A DNA stretch of 64,000 nucleotides from positions 1 through 64,000 of the forward strand of contig JAPSGI010000011.1 of the NCBI GenBank assembly GCA_031177685.1, in the 5' to 3' direction. The stretch is from Solirubrobacteraceae bacterium (GTDB taxonomy: Bacteria > Actinomycetota > Thermoleophilia > Solirubrobacterales > Solirubrobacteraceae). How positions within the stretch are numbered: the first letter of the stretch is position 1; every line of letters begins with the position of its first letter. The notes beneath the pieces were generated by a model, which was not told the origin of the DNA, did not search any database, and saw nothing but the letters and a program-made list of their open reading frames with translations. This document shows positions 8,595 through 17,456 of the stretch, in pieces. The position numbers and the translations under genes are program-made.

Positions 8595-10141
8595 CCATGA
8601 GGCGCAAGCGCACCGAGGGCGACAAGCGGTCGGCGGTCCGCTGGGGCGCGGCCCTGCTGATCCTGGTCGCGATCGGCACGTACCTCGGGTTCACGAAGTC
8701 CGTGCCCTTCCGCGGCCACTACGAGATCAAGGCCGCCTTCAAGACGGTCAACGACCTCAAGCCGGACTCGCCGGTCCGGGTCGCGGGCGTGAACGTGGGC
8801 AAGGTCGCCAAGATCGAGCACGTCGCCGGCGGCAAGGGCGGCCTGGTCACGATCCGCCTCGACGACCGCTCGATTCCCCTGCGCGAGGACGCGCAGATGA
8901 AGATCCGCCCGCGCATCTTCCTGGAGGGCAATTACTTCATCGACGTCAAGCCCGGGTCGCCGGACGCCAAGCCGCTGAAGGAGGGCGCCACGATCCCGGT
9001 CCAGCAGACGGCGGCGCCGGTGCAGTTCGGCGAGCTGCTCACCGCGCTGCAGAGCGACACGCGGCGCGACCTGCAGATCCTGCTCGACGAGTACGGGCGC
9101 GGCGTGTCCGGGCGCGGCGGCGAGGGCTACAACCGCTCGATCCGCTACTGGGAGGGCGCCTACCGCGACGGGGCGATCGTCAACCAGGCGACCCTGGGGA
9201 TCCTCGAGCACGACCTGTCGGGCTACATCAAGGGCGCCGGGGCGGTGGCCGAGGCCCTGGACCGCGACCCGCAGGCGCTCAAGGACCTGATCACCGACTT
9301 CTCGACCACCGCGAACGCGCTGGCCTCCGAGTCCACGAACCTCAGCGCGACCATCGCCGAGCTGCCGCGGACGCTGCGGGCGGGGCGCCGCGCGCTGGGG
9401 TCGCTGAACGCCGCGTTCCCGTCCTTCCGGCGCTTCATCGCCGCCATGCGGCCCGCCGTGCGCTCCTCGCGCCCGGCGCTGGACGCCGCGCTGCCCTTCG
9501 TGCGCCAGCTGCGCGGGCTGGTGTCGCGGCCCGAGCTGCGCGGCCTGTCGTCCGAGCTGCGCGCGGTCACCCCCGACCTGGTCGAGCTCAACCGCGGCGG
9601 CGTGCCGCTGCACCGCCAGATCCGCGCGCTGTCCTCCTGCCAGAACAACGTGGTGCTGCCGTGGACGAACGACACGATCCCCGACCAGAAGTTCAAGGCC
9701 ACGGGGCCCGTCTACCAGGAGGCGCCCAAGACGCTGACCGGGCTGTCGGGCGAGAGCCGCTCCTTCGACGCCAACGGCCAGTACGTGCGCTCGCTCGCCG
9801 CCACCGCCAACTACTCCTTCGCCACCGGGGACGGCCGGCGCTTCTTCACCACCGACCCGATCCAGGGCGTCCAGCCGCCCAAGGCGCTCAAGGGGCGCCC
9901 GCCGCTGATGCCCAACGTGCCGTGCGAGACGCAGGAGCCTCCGGACCTGCGCACGAACGTGCAGCAGCCGCCCTCGCAGGAGAAGGTCGACCACAGCCGC
10001 GTGCCGGGCAGCAAGCTCGAGGCGCGCGCGCGGGCGGGCCTGGTGCGGATCATCCGCGAGCACGTGGACCGCACGGGCACGCCCATGCGCATGACGGGCG
10101 TCGGCAAGACCGTGACGATCAAGCCGAGGGCGCTGCGATGA
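8591..10141 (+). CDS. Mce-family protein, fourth of six
   Basis: Two starts are possible: GTG at 8591, which overlaps the previous stop (GTGA), and ATG at 8597. AAGGAG at 8577-8582 is 8 bases from the GTG but 14 from the ATG, so I prefer 8591 (516 residues). One membrane segment (about 17-35) and an MCE domain (about 43-122, VRVAGVNVGKVAKI) precede a helical region. The last 150 residues are polar and contain two separated cysteines (SSCQNN and NVPCET). Confidence 0.87.
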   Translation: MTMRRKRTEGDKRSAVRWGAALLILVAIGTYLGFTKSVPFRGHYEIKAAFKTVNDLKPDSPVRVAGVNVGKVAKIEHVAGGKGGLVTIRLDDRSIPLREDAQMKIRPRIFLEGNYFIDVKPGSPDAKPLKEGATIPVQQTAAPVQFGELLTALQSDTRRDLQILLDEYGRGVSGRGGEGYNRSIRYWEGAYRDGAIVNQATLGILEHDLSGYIKGAGAVAEALDRDPQALKDLITDFSTTANALASESTNLSATIAELPRTLRAGRRALGSLNAAFPSFRRFIAAMRPAVRSSRPALDAALPFVRQLRGLVSRPELRGLSSELRAVTPDLVELNRGGVPLHRQIRALSSCQNNVVLPWTNDTIPDQKFKATGPVYQEAPKTLTGLSGESRSFDANGQYVRSLAATANYSFATGDGRRFFTTDPIQGVQPPKALKGRPPLMPNVPCETQEPPDLRTNVQQPPSQEKVDHSRVPGSKLEARARAGLVRIIREHVDRTGTPMRMTGVGKTVTIKPRALR

Positions 10142-11469
10142 GGCGCGCGATCGTCAAGCACCGCACGGACTTCCTCGCGATCGTCGCGCTGGTGGCGATC
10201 GCGACCGGGGTCGCCTACTACATCCTGCAGAACCAGCGCCTGCGCATCCCCTTCGTCGAGGAGTCGCCGTTCATCCTCAAGGCCGAGTACTCGACGGCCC
10301 AGGCGGTGACCCCCGGACAGGGCCAGACGGTGCGCGTCTCGGGCGTGCGGATCGGCGACATCGGCAAGGTCGACCTCGATCGCACCGGCCGGGCGGTGAT
10401 CACGATGGAGATCGACCGCAAGTACGAGGGCCTCGTGCGCACCGACGCCACCGCGCTGCTGCGGCCCAAGACCGGCCTGAAGGACATGTTCATCGAGCTG
10501 GACCCGGGCACCCACGCCGCGCCCGAGGCCGAGTACGGCTGGAGGATGCCGCTGCACAACACGCTGCCCGACGTCAACCCCGACGAGTTCCTGGCCTCGC
10601 TGGACCGCGACACGCGCGACTACCTCCAGCTGCTCCTGAATGGGGCGGGCCGCGGTCTGAAGGGCCGGGGCACCGACCTGCAGGACGCGCTCGCGCGCTT
10701 CGAGCCGACGTTCCGCGACATCGCCGCCGTGACCGGGGAGGTGCGCAAGCGCCGTGGCGAGCTGCGGCGGCTCATCCACTCGCTCAACCGCCTCAACGCC
10801 GAGGTGGCGAGCAAGGACGACGACCTGGCCGAGCTGATCACCACGTCCTCGCGCGTGTTCCGCGCGTTCGCCTCGGAGTCGGCCAACGTGTCGGCCACGA
10901 TCCGCGAGTTCCCCTCGACGCTGCGCCAGGCCACGACCACGCTGGACAAGGTCGACCGCATGGCGCGCCTGCTGGGCCCGACCTCGGAGAAGCTCGTGCC
11001 GGTCGCCGGCGCGATCGTGCGCGCGAACGTCGCGACGACGCCGTACGCGCGCGAGGCCGCGCCGCTGCTGCGCAAGGACATCCGACCCTTCGTGCGCGAG
11101 CTGCGCCCGCTCATGCGCGACCTGCGCCCCACGGCGCACGACCTGGTGGAGGCCGAGCCCTTCCTGACGCGGTCGTTCGTGGTCCTCAACCACCTGTTCA
11201 ACCTGCTCGCCTACAACCCGGAGGGCCGCGAGCCCCCGGACAAGGCGACGCGCGAGGAGGGCTACCTGTTCCACCTCGGGTGGCTGCAGCACCAGGTGGC
11301 CAACCTGTTCCCGTCCGGCGACGCGCACGGCCCGGGCCGCCCGATCACCACCGGCGGCACCTGCGCCACCTTCCGCGCGCTGCTGGAGAACGAGCCCGAG
11401 GCGGCGCTGCTGACCGGCTTCGGCGGCGTCCTGACCGATCCCACGATCTGCGGAGGGGGCCAGCCCTAA
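10138..11469 (+). CDS. Mce-family protein, fifth of six
   Basis: A 443-residue protein starting at an ATGA overlap. The signal-anchor is at about 12-29, the MCE domain at about 43-120 (VRVSGVRIGDIGKVDL), then helices to about 330 and a short C-terminal part with two cysteines (GGTCATF, TICGGG). In mycobacteria the fifth subunit (MceE/LprK) is normally a lipoprotein; no lipobox cysteine is visible here, so anchoring would be by the membrane segment instead. Confidence 0.87.
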   Translation: MRRAIVKHRTDFLAIVALVAIATGVAYYILQNQRLRIPFVEESPFILKAEYSTAQAVTPGQGQTVRVSGVRIGDIGKVDLDRTGRAVITMEIDRKYEGLVRTDATALLRPKTGLKDMFIELDPGTHAAPEAEYGWRMPLHNTLPDVNPDEFLASLDRDTRDYLQLLLNGAGRGLKGRGTDLQDALARFEPTFRDIAAVTGEVRKRRGELRRLIHSLNRLNAEVASKDDDLAELITTSSRVFRAFASESANVSATIREFPSTLRQATTTLDKVDRMARLLGPTSEKLVPVAGAIVRANVATTPYAREAAPLLRKDIRPFVRELRPLMRDLRPTAHDLVEAEPFLTRSFVVLNHLFNLLAYNPEGREPPDKATREEGYLFHLGWLQHQVANLFPSGDAHGPGRPITTGGTCATFRALLENEPEAALLTGFGGVLTDPTICGGGQP

Positions 11470-11472
11470 GCC

Positions 11473-12933
11473 ATGCAGAAGCAGGCCCCCTCCTTCGTCC
11501 GCATCCTCACGATGGCGCTGTTCGCGCTGTCGTGCTTCGGGCTGCTGCTGTTCCTGTGGCTGGCCTTCGGCGGCGCGTCGCCGCTCAAGCCGGTGGGCTA
11601 CCGCTTCGACGTGGCCTTCCCCGAGGCAACGCAGCTGGCGGTCGAGGCCGACGTGCGGGTCGCGGGCGTGCCGGTCGGCAAGGTGCGCGCCAAGCGCGTC
11701 GACCCGCGCGGCAACCGGACGATCGCCACGATCGAGCTCGAGCGCCGCTACGCGCCGATCGCCTCCGACGCGCGCGCCACGCTGCGCACCAAGACGCTGC
11801 TGGGGGAGACCTACGTCGACCTGACCACCGGTTCGCCGGCGGCGGACCCCGTGCCCGAGGGCGGGATGCTGCCGTCCCGCAACGTCAAGCCGTCGGTCGA
11901 GCTGGACGAGATCCTCGACGCGCTGGACCCCTACACGCGCCAGGCCTTCCGCACGTGGCAGCAGAGCCTGGCCCAGGGCGTGCGCGGCCGCGGGCAGGAC
12001 CTCAACGACGCGCTGGGCAACCTGCCCGCCTTCGTGCAGGAGGGCGGCGACCTGACGGAGATCCTGGACCGCGAGAAGGAGGCGCTCGGCCTGCTCGTGC
12101 GCAACACCGGCGTGGTGTTCGGGGCGCTGACCGAGCGCGAGGAGCAGCTGCGCAACCTCGTCGTCAACGTCGACGACGTGTTCTCCACGATCGCGCAGGA
12201 GCGCGAGTCCTTCGCCGAGGTCTGGCAGGTGTTCCCGACGTTCCTGGACGAGTCGCGCCTGACCTACGACCGCCTGCGCACGTTCTCGCAGGACACGCGG
12301 CCGCTGATCCGCGACCTGACGCCGGCCGTGCAGGACCTCGGGCCGACGCTGCGCGCGCTGGGCGACCTGGCGCCCGACCTGCAGCGGCTGTTCGTCAACC
12401 TCGACCCGCTGATCGACGTGTCCAAGCGCTCGCTGCCCGCGCTGCGCGAGGTCCTCGCCGGGCTGGAGCCGACCCTGGCCGCGCTGGGCCCGTGGCTGCA
12501 GGAGGTCAACCCGATCCTGGAGTGGGTCGGCCAGCACCAGGCCACGCTGACCGACATGTTCGCCAACCTCGGCGTGGCCACGGGCGCCAAGACGGCCTCC
12601 GGCGACCCGCGCGCGACCGGCCACTACCTGCGCCAGTTCGGGGCGACCGGCGTGGAGACGATCGCCGTGCACCAGCGGCGCCTGAGCTCCAACCGCGGCA
12701 ACGCGTACTTCAACCCGCTGGCCGTGACGGGTGCGGAGATCGCGCGCACGCAGATCCTGCCGTCGTGGGACTGCAAGAACACGGGCGTCGCGGCCAACGA
12801 GGGGCAGAAGGCCGCGGACACCGGCGGCCCGGGCGCCACGCCGGCGTGCCGCATCCAGGGCCCGTACTCGTACAAGGGCGCGGCGCGGGCCTTCCCGCAC
12901 GTCGAGGGGTCGAACTACTCGCGCAGGCGCTAG
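11473..12933 (+). CDS. Mce-family protein, sixth of six
   Basis: A 486-residue protein starting three bases after the fifth gene. Membrane segment about 11-33, MCE domain about 40-118 (VRVAGVPVGKVRAKRV), a long helical region, and a C-terminal part with two cysteines (SWDCKN, TPACRI). Its stop TAG is the first three bases of a TAGCGT box that may drive the following glycosyltransferase. No permease or ATPase follows it, so the array ends without the membrane partners that Mce tunnels need. Confidence 0.87.
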   Translation: MQKQAPSFVRILTMALFALSCFGLLLFLWLAFGGASPLKPVGYRFDVAFPEATQLAVEADVRVAGVPVGKVRAKRVDPRGNRTIATIELERRYAPIASDARATLRTKTLLGETYVDLTTGSPAADPVPEGGMLPSRNVKPSVELDEILDALDPYTRQAFRTWQQSLAQGVRGRGQDLNDALGNLPAFVQEGGDLTEILDREKEALGLLVRNTGVVFGALTEREEQLRNLVVNVDDVFSTIAQERESFAEVWQVFPTFLDESRLTYDRLRTFSQDTRPLIRDLTPAVQDLGPTLRALGDLAPDLQRLFVNLDPLIDVSKRSLPALREVLAGLEPTLAALGPWLQEVNPILEWVGQHQATLTDMFANLGVATGAKTASGDPRATGHYLRQFGATGVETIAVHQRRLSSNRGNAYFNPLAVTGAEIARTQILPSWDCKNTGVAANEGQKAADTGGPGATPACRIQGPYSYKGAARAFPHVEGSNYSRRR

Positions 12934-12943
12934 CGTCGCGCCC

Positions 12944-13813
12944 GTGGCGCGGCCCGCGGTCTCGGTGATCGTCCCCTTCGCCGGCTCCCCGGACGAGCTG
13001 CGCGCGGCGGTCGCGCGGCTGCGCGGGCTGCGCCACGGCGACTGGGACGAGCTGATCGTGGCCGACAACCGCGCCGCGCCGGCCGCGCCGGACGACCTCG
13101 GGCCGGTGCGCTGGCTGCGCGCGGGCGGGGTGGCGGCGCCCGGGGCGGCGCGCAACGCGGGCGCGCGCGCCGCCAGCGGCGAGTGGCTGGTGTTCGTGGA
13201 CGCCGACACGGAGCCGTCCCCGGACCTGCTCGACGCGTACTTCGACCCGCCGCCCGGCGAGCGCGTGGGCGTCCTGGCCGGCGGGATCGACGACGTGGCG
13301 GACGCGGAAACGCTGGCCGCGCGCTACGTGACGTCGCGGGCGATGATGGACCACCGTTCGACCCTCGTGCACCCGCACGCGCCCTACGCGCAGACGGCGA
13401 ACTGCGCGGTGCGCCGCGACGCGTTCGAGGCGGTGCGGGGGTTCGACGAGGCCGCCCGCTGGGCCGAGGACGCGGACCTGTGCTGGCGGCTGCGCCAGCT
13501 CGGCTGGACGCTCGAGGAGCGCCCGGGCGCCCGCGTCGCGCACCGCAACCGCGACACGCTGCGCGCGCTGGTGGCCCAGCAGGTCGGCCACGGCGCGGGC
13601 GCGCGCTGGCTGAACCGCGTCCATCCGGGCTCGTCGCCGGCGCCCTCGCCGCGCGAGCTGGTGGGCCAGGCGCGCTTCTTCCTGGTCCGCGCGGCGCGCG
13701 CGGCCCGCGCGGGCGATCGCGAGGCCGCGCGCCTGGCGCTGCTCGACGTGCTGGCGCGCGGCGCCTTCGAGGCGGGGCGCCTGCGCTCCAACGTCCCGCG
13801 GGCGCTGGGCTAG
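12944..13813 (+). CDS. Family 2 glycosyltransferase
   Basis: A 289-residue GT2 enzyme starting at GTG 12944 (ARPAVSVIVP). The aspartate motif VDAD is at 85-88, and AEDADLCWR near residue 170 carries the family ED pair. There is no transmembrane segment, so it is probably cytoplasmic or peripheral. TAGCGT ends 7 bases before the start. It shares its stop tetranucleotide CTAG with the opposite SRPBCC gene. Together with the gene at 325 it brackets the riboswitch and mce block, but sequence alone does not link them functionally. Confidence 0.85.
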   Translation: MARPAVSVIVPFAGSPDELRAAVARLRGLRHGDWDELIVADNRAAPAAPDDLGPVRWLRAGGVAAPGAARNAGARAASGEWLVFVDADTEPSPDLLDAYFDPPPGERVGVLAGGIDDVADAETLAARYVTSRAMMDHRSTLVHPHAPYAQTANCAVRRDAFEAVRGFDEAARWAEDADLCWRLRQLGWTLEERPGARVAHRNRDTLRALVAQQVGHGAGARWLNRVHPGSSPAPSPRELVGQARFFLVRAARAARAGDREAARLALLDVLARGAFEAGRLRSNVPRALG

Positions 13814-14271
13814 GAAGCGTCCCGCGGCACCTCGCCGCGCCACGCGCCGGTCTCCTGGCCGCGCGACTCGATGAACTCCTTGAAGCGGCGCAGGTCGCCC
13901 TGCACGCGGCGCTCGGGAACACCGAGCGCGTCGCCCACCTTCTCGCGCAGGCCCTCGGGGACGAAGTCCAGCTGCACGGCCACGCGCGTGGTGGCGTCGT
14001 CGATCTTGTGGAAGGTCACGACGCCGGCGTTCTCCTTGCCGTCGACGTTGCGCCAGGCGACGCGCTCCTCGGGGTGCTGCTCGACGATCTCCGCGTCCCA
14101 CTCGTGGCGGCTGCCGCCGAACTCGGCGACCCAGTGCAGGTGGCGGTCGTCGAGCTGGCGCACCTCCTCGACGCCCTCCATGAACTTGGGGAACTCCTCG
14201 AACTGCGTCCACTGGTTGTAGACCGTCGCGATCGGCGCCTCCACGTCGATCGTCTCCACCACGTCGCCCAT
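13810..14271 (-). CDS. SRPBCC-fold (polyketide cyclase/dehydrase-like) protein
   Basis: A 153-residue START-like protein: GDVVETIDVEAPIATVYNQW at the N-terminus, FMEGVEEVRQLD and a long C-terminal helix (QGDLRRFKEFIESRG) mark the coenzyme-Q-binding/cyclase branch, whose members bind hydrophobic ligands in a helix-grip pocket. I placed the start at the ATG whose first base is 14271 because GAGGAGGAG is just upstream; an in-frame ATG at 14310 would add 13 residues that do not fit the fold. Ligand unknown. Confidence 0.85.
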   Translation of the reverse strand: MGDVVETIDVEAPIATVYNQWTQFEEFPKFMEGVEEVRQLDDRHLHWVAEFGGSRHEWDAEIVEQHPEERVAWRNVDGKENAGVVTFHKIDDATTRVAVQLDFVPEGLREKVGDALGVPERRVQGDLRRFKEFIESRGQETGAWRGEVPRDAS

Positions 14272-14302
14272 CGACTCCTCCTCGTTCGGGTGCGCCAGAC
14301 GG

Positions 14303-15244
14303 CTACCCACGCAGGCGGGCCGGAAACGACCAGGCGGCGGACACGAGCTGCCGGCTGCGCACCAGGGCGCTGGGCCGCGTGCGCCCGGCGGCGGTGACGT
14401 CGCCGGTCCCGCTGGGGCTCCAGATCGCCCCCGCGCCGCTGCCCTCCTCGCCGACGTCGGCGGCCAGGGTCGCGGCGCGCGCCATCACGCGCTCGGTCAG
14501 CGGCCGCGCGAACCGGTGCACCGTGCGCAGCACGACCATCGCGCCGCCCACGGTGAGGCGCGGCGCGCGGCTGGCGATCCCGCGCTGGATCGCCACCGCG
14601 ACCTCGTCGGGGTGGTAGCTGAGCGGCAGGACCGGGGGGACGCGGCCGACGTGGCTGGCCACGTGACCCCAGAACGGGGTGTCGACGGGACCGGGCTCGA
14701 TCAGCGTCAGCGAGACCGGCAGTCCCTCGCTGCGCAGCTCGATGCGCAACGCGTCCACGAAGCCGCGCATCGCGTGCTTGGCGGCGGTGTAGCTCGACAT
14801 GAGCGGCAGCGGCAGGTCCGCGGACGACGAGCCGACGACCACCAGGCTGCCCTCGGTGGCGGCGAGGTGGGGGAGGACCAGGCGGATCGTGTCGACGTTG
14901 CCGCGAAACGTCACGTCGATCACCCGGTCGAAGTCCTCCGGGGGCGTGTCGGTGAAGGGCGCGTAGGCGGCCGCGCCGACGTTGACGACCGCCACGTCCA
15001 GGCCGCCGAAGTCGGCGACGCACTCGTCGACGGCCGCGGTCAGCGCGGCGCGGTCGGTCACGTCGGCGCGCAGCTCCAGCGCGCGGGCGCCGCGCGCGCG
15101 AACACCCTTGGCGGCGACCGCGAGGCCGGCGGCGCCGCGCGCCAGCACCGCGACCGCGCCGCCCGGCTGCGCCAGTCGCAGCGCCGTGGCCAGGCCGATG
15201 CCGCTGCTGGCGCCGGTGACCAGCACGCGCGGGGGCGCGCTCAT
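14303..15244 (-). CDS. Short-chain dehydrogenase/reductase
   Basis: A 313-residue classical SDR. TGASSGIG near residue 10 binds NAD(P); the catalytic Ser-Tyr-Lys set lies in VVGSSSADLP and SSYTAAKHA. The C-terminal 60 residues extend beyond the core fold and are basic. The start ATG overlaps the TGA of the upstream alcohol dehydrogenase (ATGA), so the two are coupled. The substrate is unknown; with an alcohol dehydrogenase and a VOC protein in the same operon, a small-molecule oxidation or detoxification role is plausible. Confidence 0.9.
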   Translation of the reverse strand: MSAPPRVLVTGASSGIGLATALRLAQPGGAVAVLARGAAGLAVAAKGVRARGARALELRADVTDRAALTAAVDECVADFGGLDVAVVNVGAAAYAPFTDTPPEDFDRVIDVTFRGNVDTIRLVLPHLAATEGSLVVVGSSSADLPLPLMSSYTAAKHAMRGFVDALRIELRSEGLPVSLTLIEPGPVDTPFWGHVASHVGRVPPVLPLSYHPDEVAVAIQRGIASRAPRLTVGGAMVVLRTVHRFARPLTERVMARAATLAADVGEEGSGAGAIWSPSGTGDVTAAGRTRPSALVRSRQLVSAAWSFPARLRG

Positions 15245-16428
15245 CGGCCGGGCTCGAGGATCACCTTGATCGCGCCGTCGTCCTTGCGCTGGAACATCTC
15301 GTAGGCGGCCGGGGCCTCGTCCAGGGGGAGGCGATGCGTGGTCAGGTCCTCGACGCCCAGCGGGTCGGAGTCGTCGAGCAGCAGCGGCACGATGTCGTCG
15401 ACCCAGCGGCGCACGTGCGCCTGGCCCATGCGCACCTGCAGCCCCTTGTCGAAGAGCTGCATCATCGGGATCGGGTCCATCATCCCGCCGTACACGCCGC
15501 TGATCGACACGGTGCCGCCGCGGCGGACGCTGTCGAAGCAGTCGTACAGCACGCCCATGCGGTCGATCCCGGCCTTCTCGATCAGCGGCGCCGCCACGGC
15601 GTCGGGCAGCAGGCCCGCGGCCTTCTGCGCCAGCTCGCCGAAGGGCGCGCCGTGCGCCTCCATCCCGACGGCGTCGATCGCGGAGTCCGTGCCGCGGCCG
15701 TCGGTGGTCTCGCGGATCCACTCCGAGACGTCGTCGACCTCGCGGCGGTCGAGGATCTCGATGCCGTGGCGCTCGGCCAGCGCGAGGCGCTCGGGGACGC
15801 GGTCGACGCCGATCACGCGCGCGCCGTGGTGGGCGGCGATGCGGGCGGTCATCTGCCCGATCGGCCCGAGCCCGAAGACGGTCACCGAGCCGCCGTCGGG
15901 GATGGCGGCGTACTCCACGGCCTGCCAGGAGGTCGGCAGCACGTCGGAGAGGAACAGGAAACGCTCGTCCGGCGGGCCCTCCGGCACCTTGATCGGCCCG
16001 AAGTGCGCCTGGGGGACGCGCAGGAACTCGGCCTGGCCGCCGGGGACCTGGCCGTACAGGCGCGTGTAGCCGAACAGCGACGCGCCCTTGTCCTGGTCGC
16101 GGTTCTGCGTGGTCTCGCACTGGGCGAAGAGCTGGCGGTCGCACATCCAGCAGTGCCCGCAGGAGATGTTGAAGGGGACGACGACCCGGTCGCCCGGCTT
16201 GACGTGCGTGACCTGCGCGCCGACCTCCTCGACCACGCCCATCGGCTCGTGGCCCAGCACGTCGCCGGGGGACATGAAGGGGCCCAGCACCTCGTAGAGG
16301 TGCAGGTCCGACCCGCAGATCGCCGTCGAGGTGATGCGCACGATCGCGTCCGTCGGCTGCTCGATGCGCGGGTCGTCGACCTGCTCGACGCGGACGTCGC
16401 GCTTGCCCTGCCAGGTGACCGCCTTCAT
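15241..16428 (-). CDS. Zinc-dependent alcohol/formaldehyde dehydrogenase-like
   Basis: A 395-residue medium-chain dehydrogenase. The catalytic-zinc region ICGSDLHLY and GHEPMGVVEEVG, the four-cysteine structural-zinc lobe (CGHC, MC, then C seven residues later) and the Rossmann motif GLGPIG near residue 187 are all intact. The length and inserted segment (FNISCGHCWMC) resemble glutathione-independent formaldehyde dehydrogenase-type members. It overlaps the VOC gene upstream and the SDR gene downstream by four bases each, making a tight three-gene operon. Confidence 0.9.
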   Translation of the reverse strand: MKAVTWQGKRDVRVEQVDDPRIEQPTDAIVRITSTAICGSDLHLYEVLGPFMSPGDVLGHEPMGVVEEVGAQVTHVKPGDRVVVPFNISCGHCWMCDRQLFAQCETTQNRDQDKGASLFGYTRLYGQVPGGQAEFLRVPQAHFGPIKVPEGPPDERFLFLSDVLPTSWQAVEYAAIPDGGSVTVFGLGPIGQMTARIAAHHGARVIGVDRVPERLALAERHGIEILDRREVDDVSEWIRETTDGRGTDSAIDAVGMEAHGAPFGELAQKAAGLLPDAVAAPLIEKAGIDRMGVLYDCFDSVRRGGTVSISGVYGGMMDPIPMMQLFDKGLQVRMGQAHVRRWVDDIVPLLLDDSDPLGVEDLTTHRLPLDEAPAAYEMFQRKDDGAIKVILEPGR

Positions 16429-16850
16429 CGTTCTCCCCCCTGTGACGCGAGCGCGTCGACGCCTTCGCGCGCGCCCTCGCCGTGCTCGAAGTAGTCCCAG
16501 ACCTCGACGACGTTGCCCTCGGGGTCCTCCATGTAGAGGGAGCGATCGCCCCCCTCGTGCTCGACCGGCCCGCGGAACTCGTGCCCGGCCGCGCGCAGGT
16601 GCTCGACGAGGCGCTCCATCGTGCCGCGCGCGACCGACAGTGCGAAGTGCACGTGCCGCCCGCCCTCGTCGCCGAACTCCTTCTCACCCGGCAGCCACAG
16701 CCCCAGCCGGGCCCGCTTCCCGCACGCCAGCCACACCCGGTCGTCCTGCCGCGAGATCGTCTTCATCCCGAACGCGTCGGTGTAGAAGCGCTCGAGGCGC
16801 GCCAGATCACGCGCCTCCAGCGTCAACTCGCAGATGCCGGACGTGGTCAC
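16425..16850 (-). CDS. VOC-superfamily (glyoxalase/dioxygenase-like) protein
   Basis: A 141-residue protein with the two beta-alpha-beta-beta-beta modules of the vicinal oxygen chelate fold: ELTLEARDLARLERFYTDAF at the N-terminus, HVHFALSV in the middle and LYMEDPEGNVVEVWDY near the end. H and E residues in these strands are the usual metal ligands. The last 20 residues are a polar tail. It is the first gene of the operon with the alcohol dehydrogenase and SDR. Exact chemistry is not readable; bleomycin-resistance-like and glyoxalase-like proteins share this pattern. Confidence 0.85.
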   Translation of the reverse strand: MTTSGICELTLEARDLARLERFYTDAFGMKTISRQDDRVWLACGKRARLGLWLPGEKEFGDEGGRHVHFALSVARGTMERLVEHLRAAGHEFRGPVEHEGGDRSLYMEDPEGNVVEVWDYFEHGEGAREGVDALASQGGER

Positions 16851-16932
16851 GGCTCATCAGCTACCCGGTCTGCGGACGCCCATGCCCGGGCCGGCTGGGG
16901 TTTCGCCGCAGCGTCCCGGATACTCGTCGGCC

Positions 16933-17331
16933 ATGTCCTCGCCCAACGCCGACACCGTACGCCGCCTCTACGACGGCTGGGCGCGCGGCGACTTCGCGGT
17001 CGACATGGACGCCTTCGACCCCGGGGTGGAGTTCGAGATGGCGTGGATTCCCGACCGGGTCACCTCCCGCGGCCTGGACGGGATGGCCGCGGCGTGGCGC
17101 GATTACCTGGGCGCCTGGCAGGAGTTCACCACCGGCTCGATCGAGGAGCTGGTCGAGGCGGGCGACACGATCGCCGTCCTCAACCGCATTCGCGGTCGCG
17201 GCAAGCACAGCAACGTCCCCGTCGAGAACCTCGCCGCCGCGGTCTTCACCTTCCGCGACGGCAAGATCGTCCGGCTCGTCCTGACCACGCCGCAGGAGGC
17301 GATGGCGGCGGTGGGGCGGGGGGTCCGGTGA
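16933..17331 (+). CDS. SnoaL-like/ketosteroid isomerase-fold protein
   Basis: A 132-residue NTF2-like protein: an N-terminal helix with VRRLYDGWARGD, then FDPGVEFEM, and late strands with FTFRDGKIVRLVL and TTPQEAM. Members bind small ligands in a cone-shaped pocket, as enzymes or as accessory proteins. I chose the ATG at 16933 because homologous folds start there; an upstream in-frame ATG at 16834 overlaps the opposite VOC gene. Its stop overlaps the next GTG (GTGA), so a ribbon-helix-helix gene was once co-translated with it. Confidence 0.8.
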   Translation: MSSPNADTVRRLYDGWARGDFAVDMDAFDPGVEFEMAWIPDRVTSRGLDGMAAAWRDYLGAWQEFTTGSIEELVEAGDTIAVLNRIRGRGKHSNVPVENLAAAVFTFRDGKIVRLVLTTPQEAMAAVGRGVR

Positions 17332-17456
17332 AGCGCACCACGGTCTACCTCCCGGACGAGCTCGAGGCCGCGCTGCGGCGGCTGAGGGCAAGGGAGCGAA
17401 CCTCATGGCTTTCGTCACTCCTTGGCGTAGGGCTCGAGCAGGCGCAGCCAGGATGA
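17328..17456 (+). pseudogene. Truncated ribbon-helix-helix antitoxin-like gene
   Basis: Residues 1-23 read as the start of a CopG/Arc-type DNA-binding protein (VKRTTVYLPDELEAALRRLR). After about 17397 the similarity ends and the frame continues for about 20 residues through sequence antisense to the neighbouring remnant, stopping at 17456. The second helix of the fold is missing. The GTG start overlaps the SnoaL stop. No toxin partner is left nearby, so this is most likely a deletion scar. Confidence 0.6.

Noticed and set aside
9811-13209. A 1132-codon open frame on the minus strand across the mce genes
   Set aside because: It is antisense to two intact Mce proteins, is made of Arg/Val/Gly/Asp/Leu shadow codons and has no family motif; long antisense frames are expected at this GC level.
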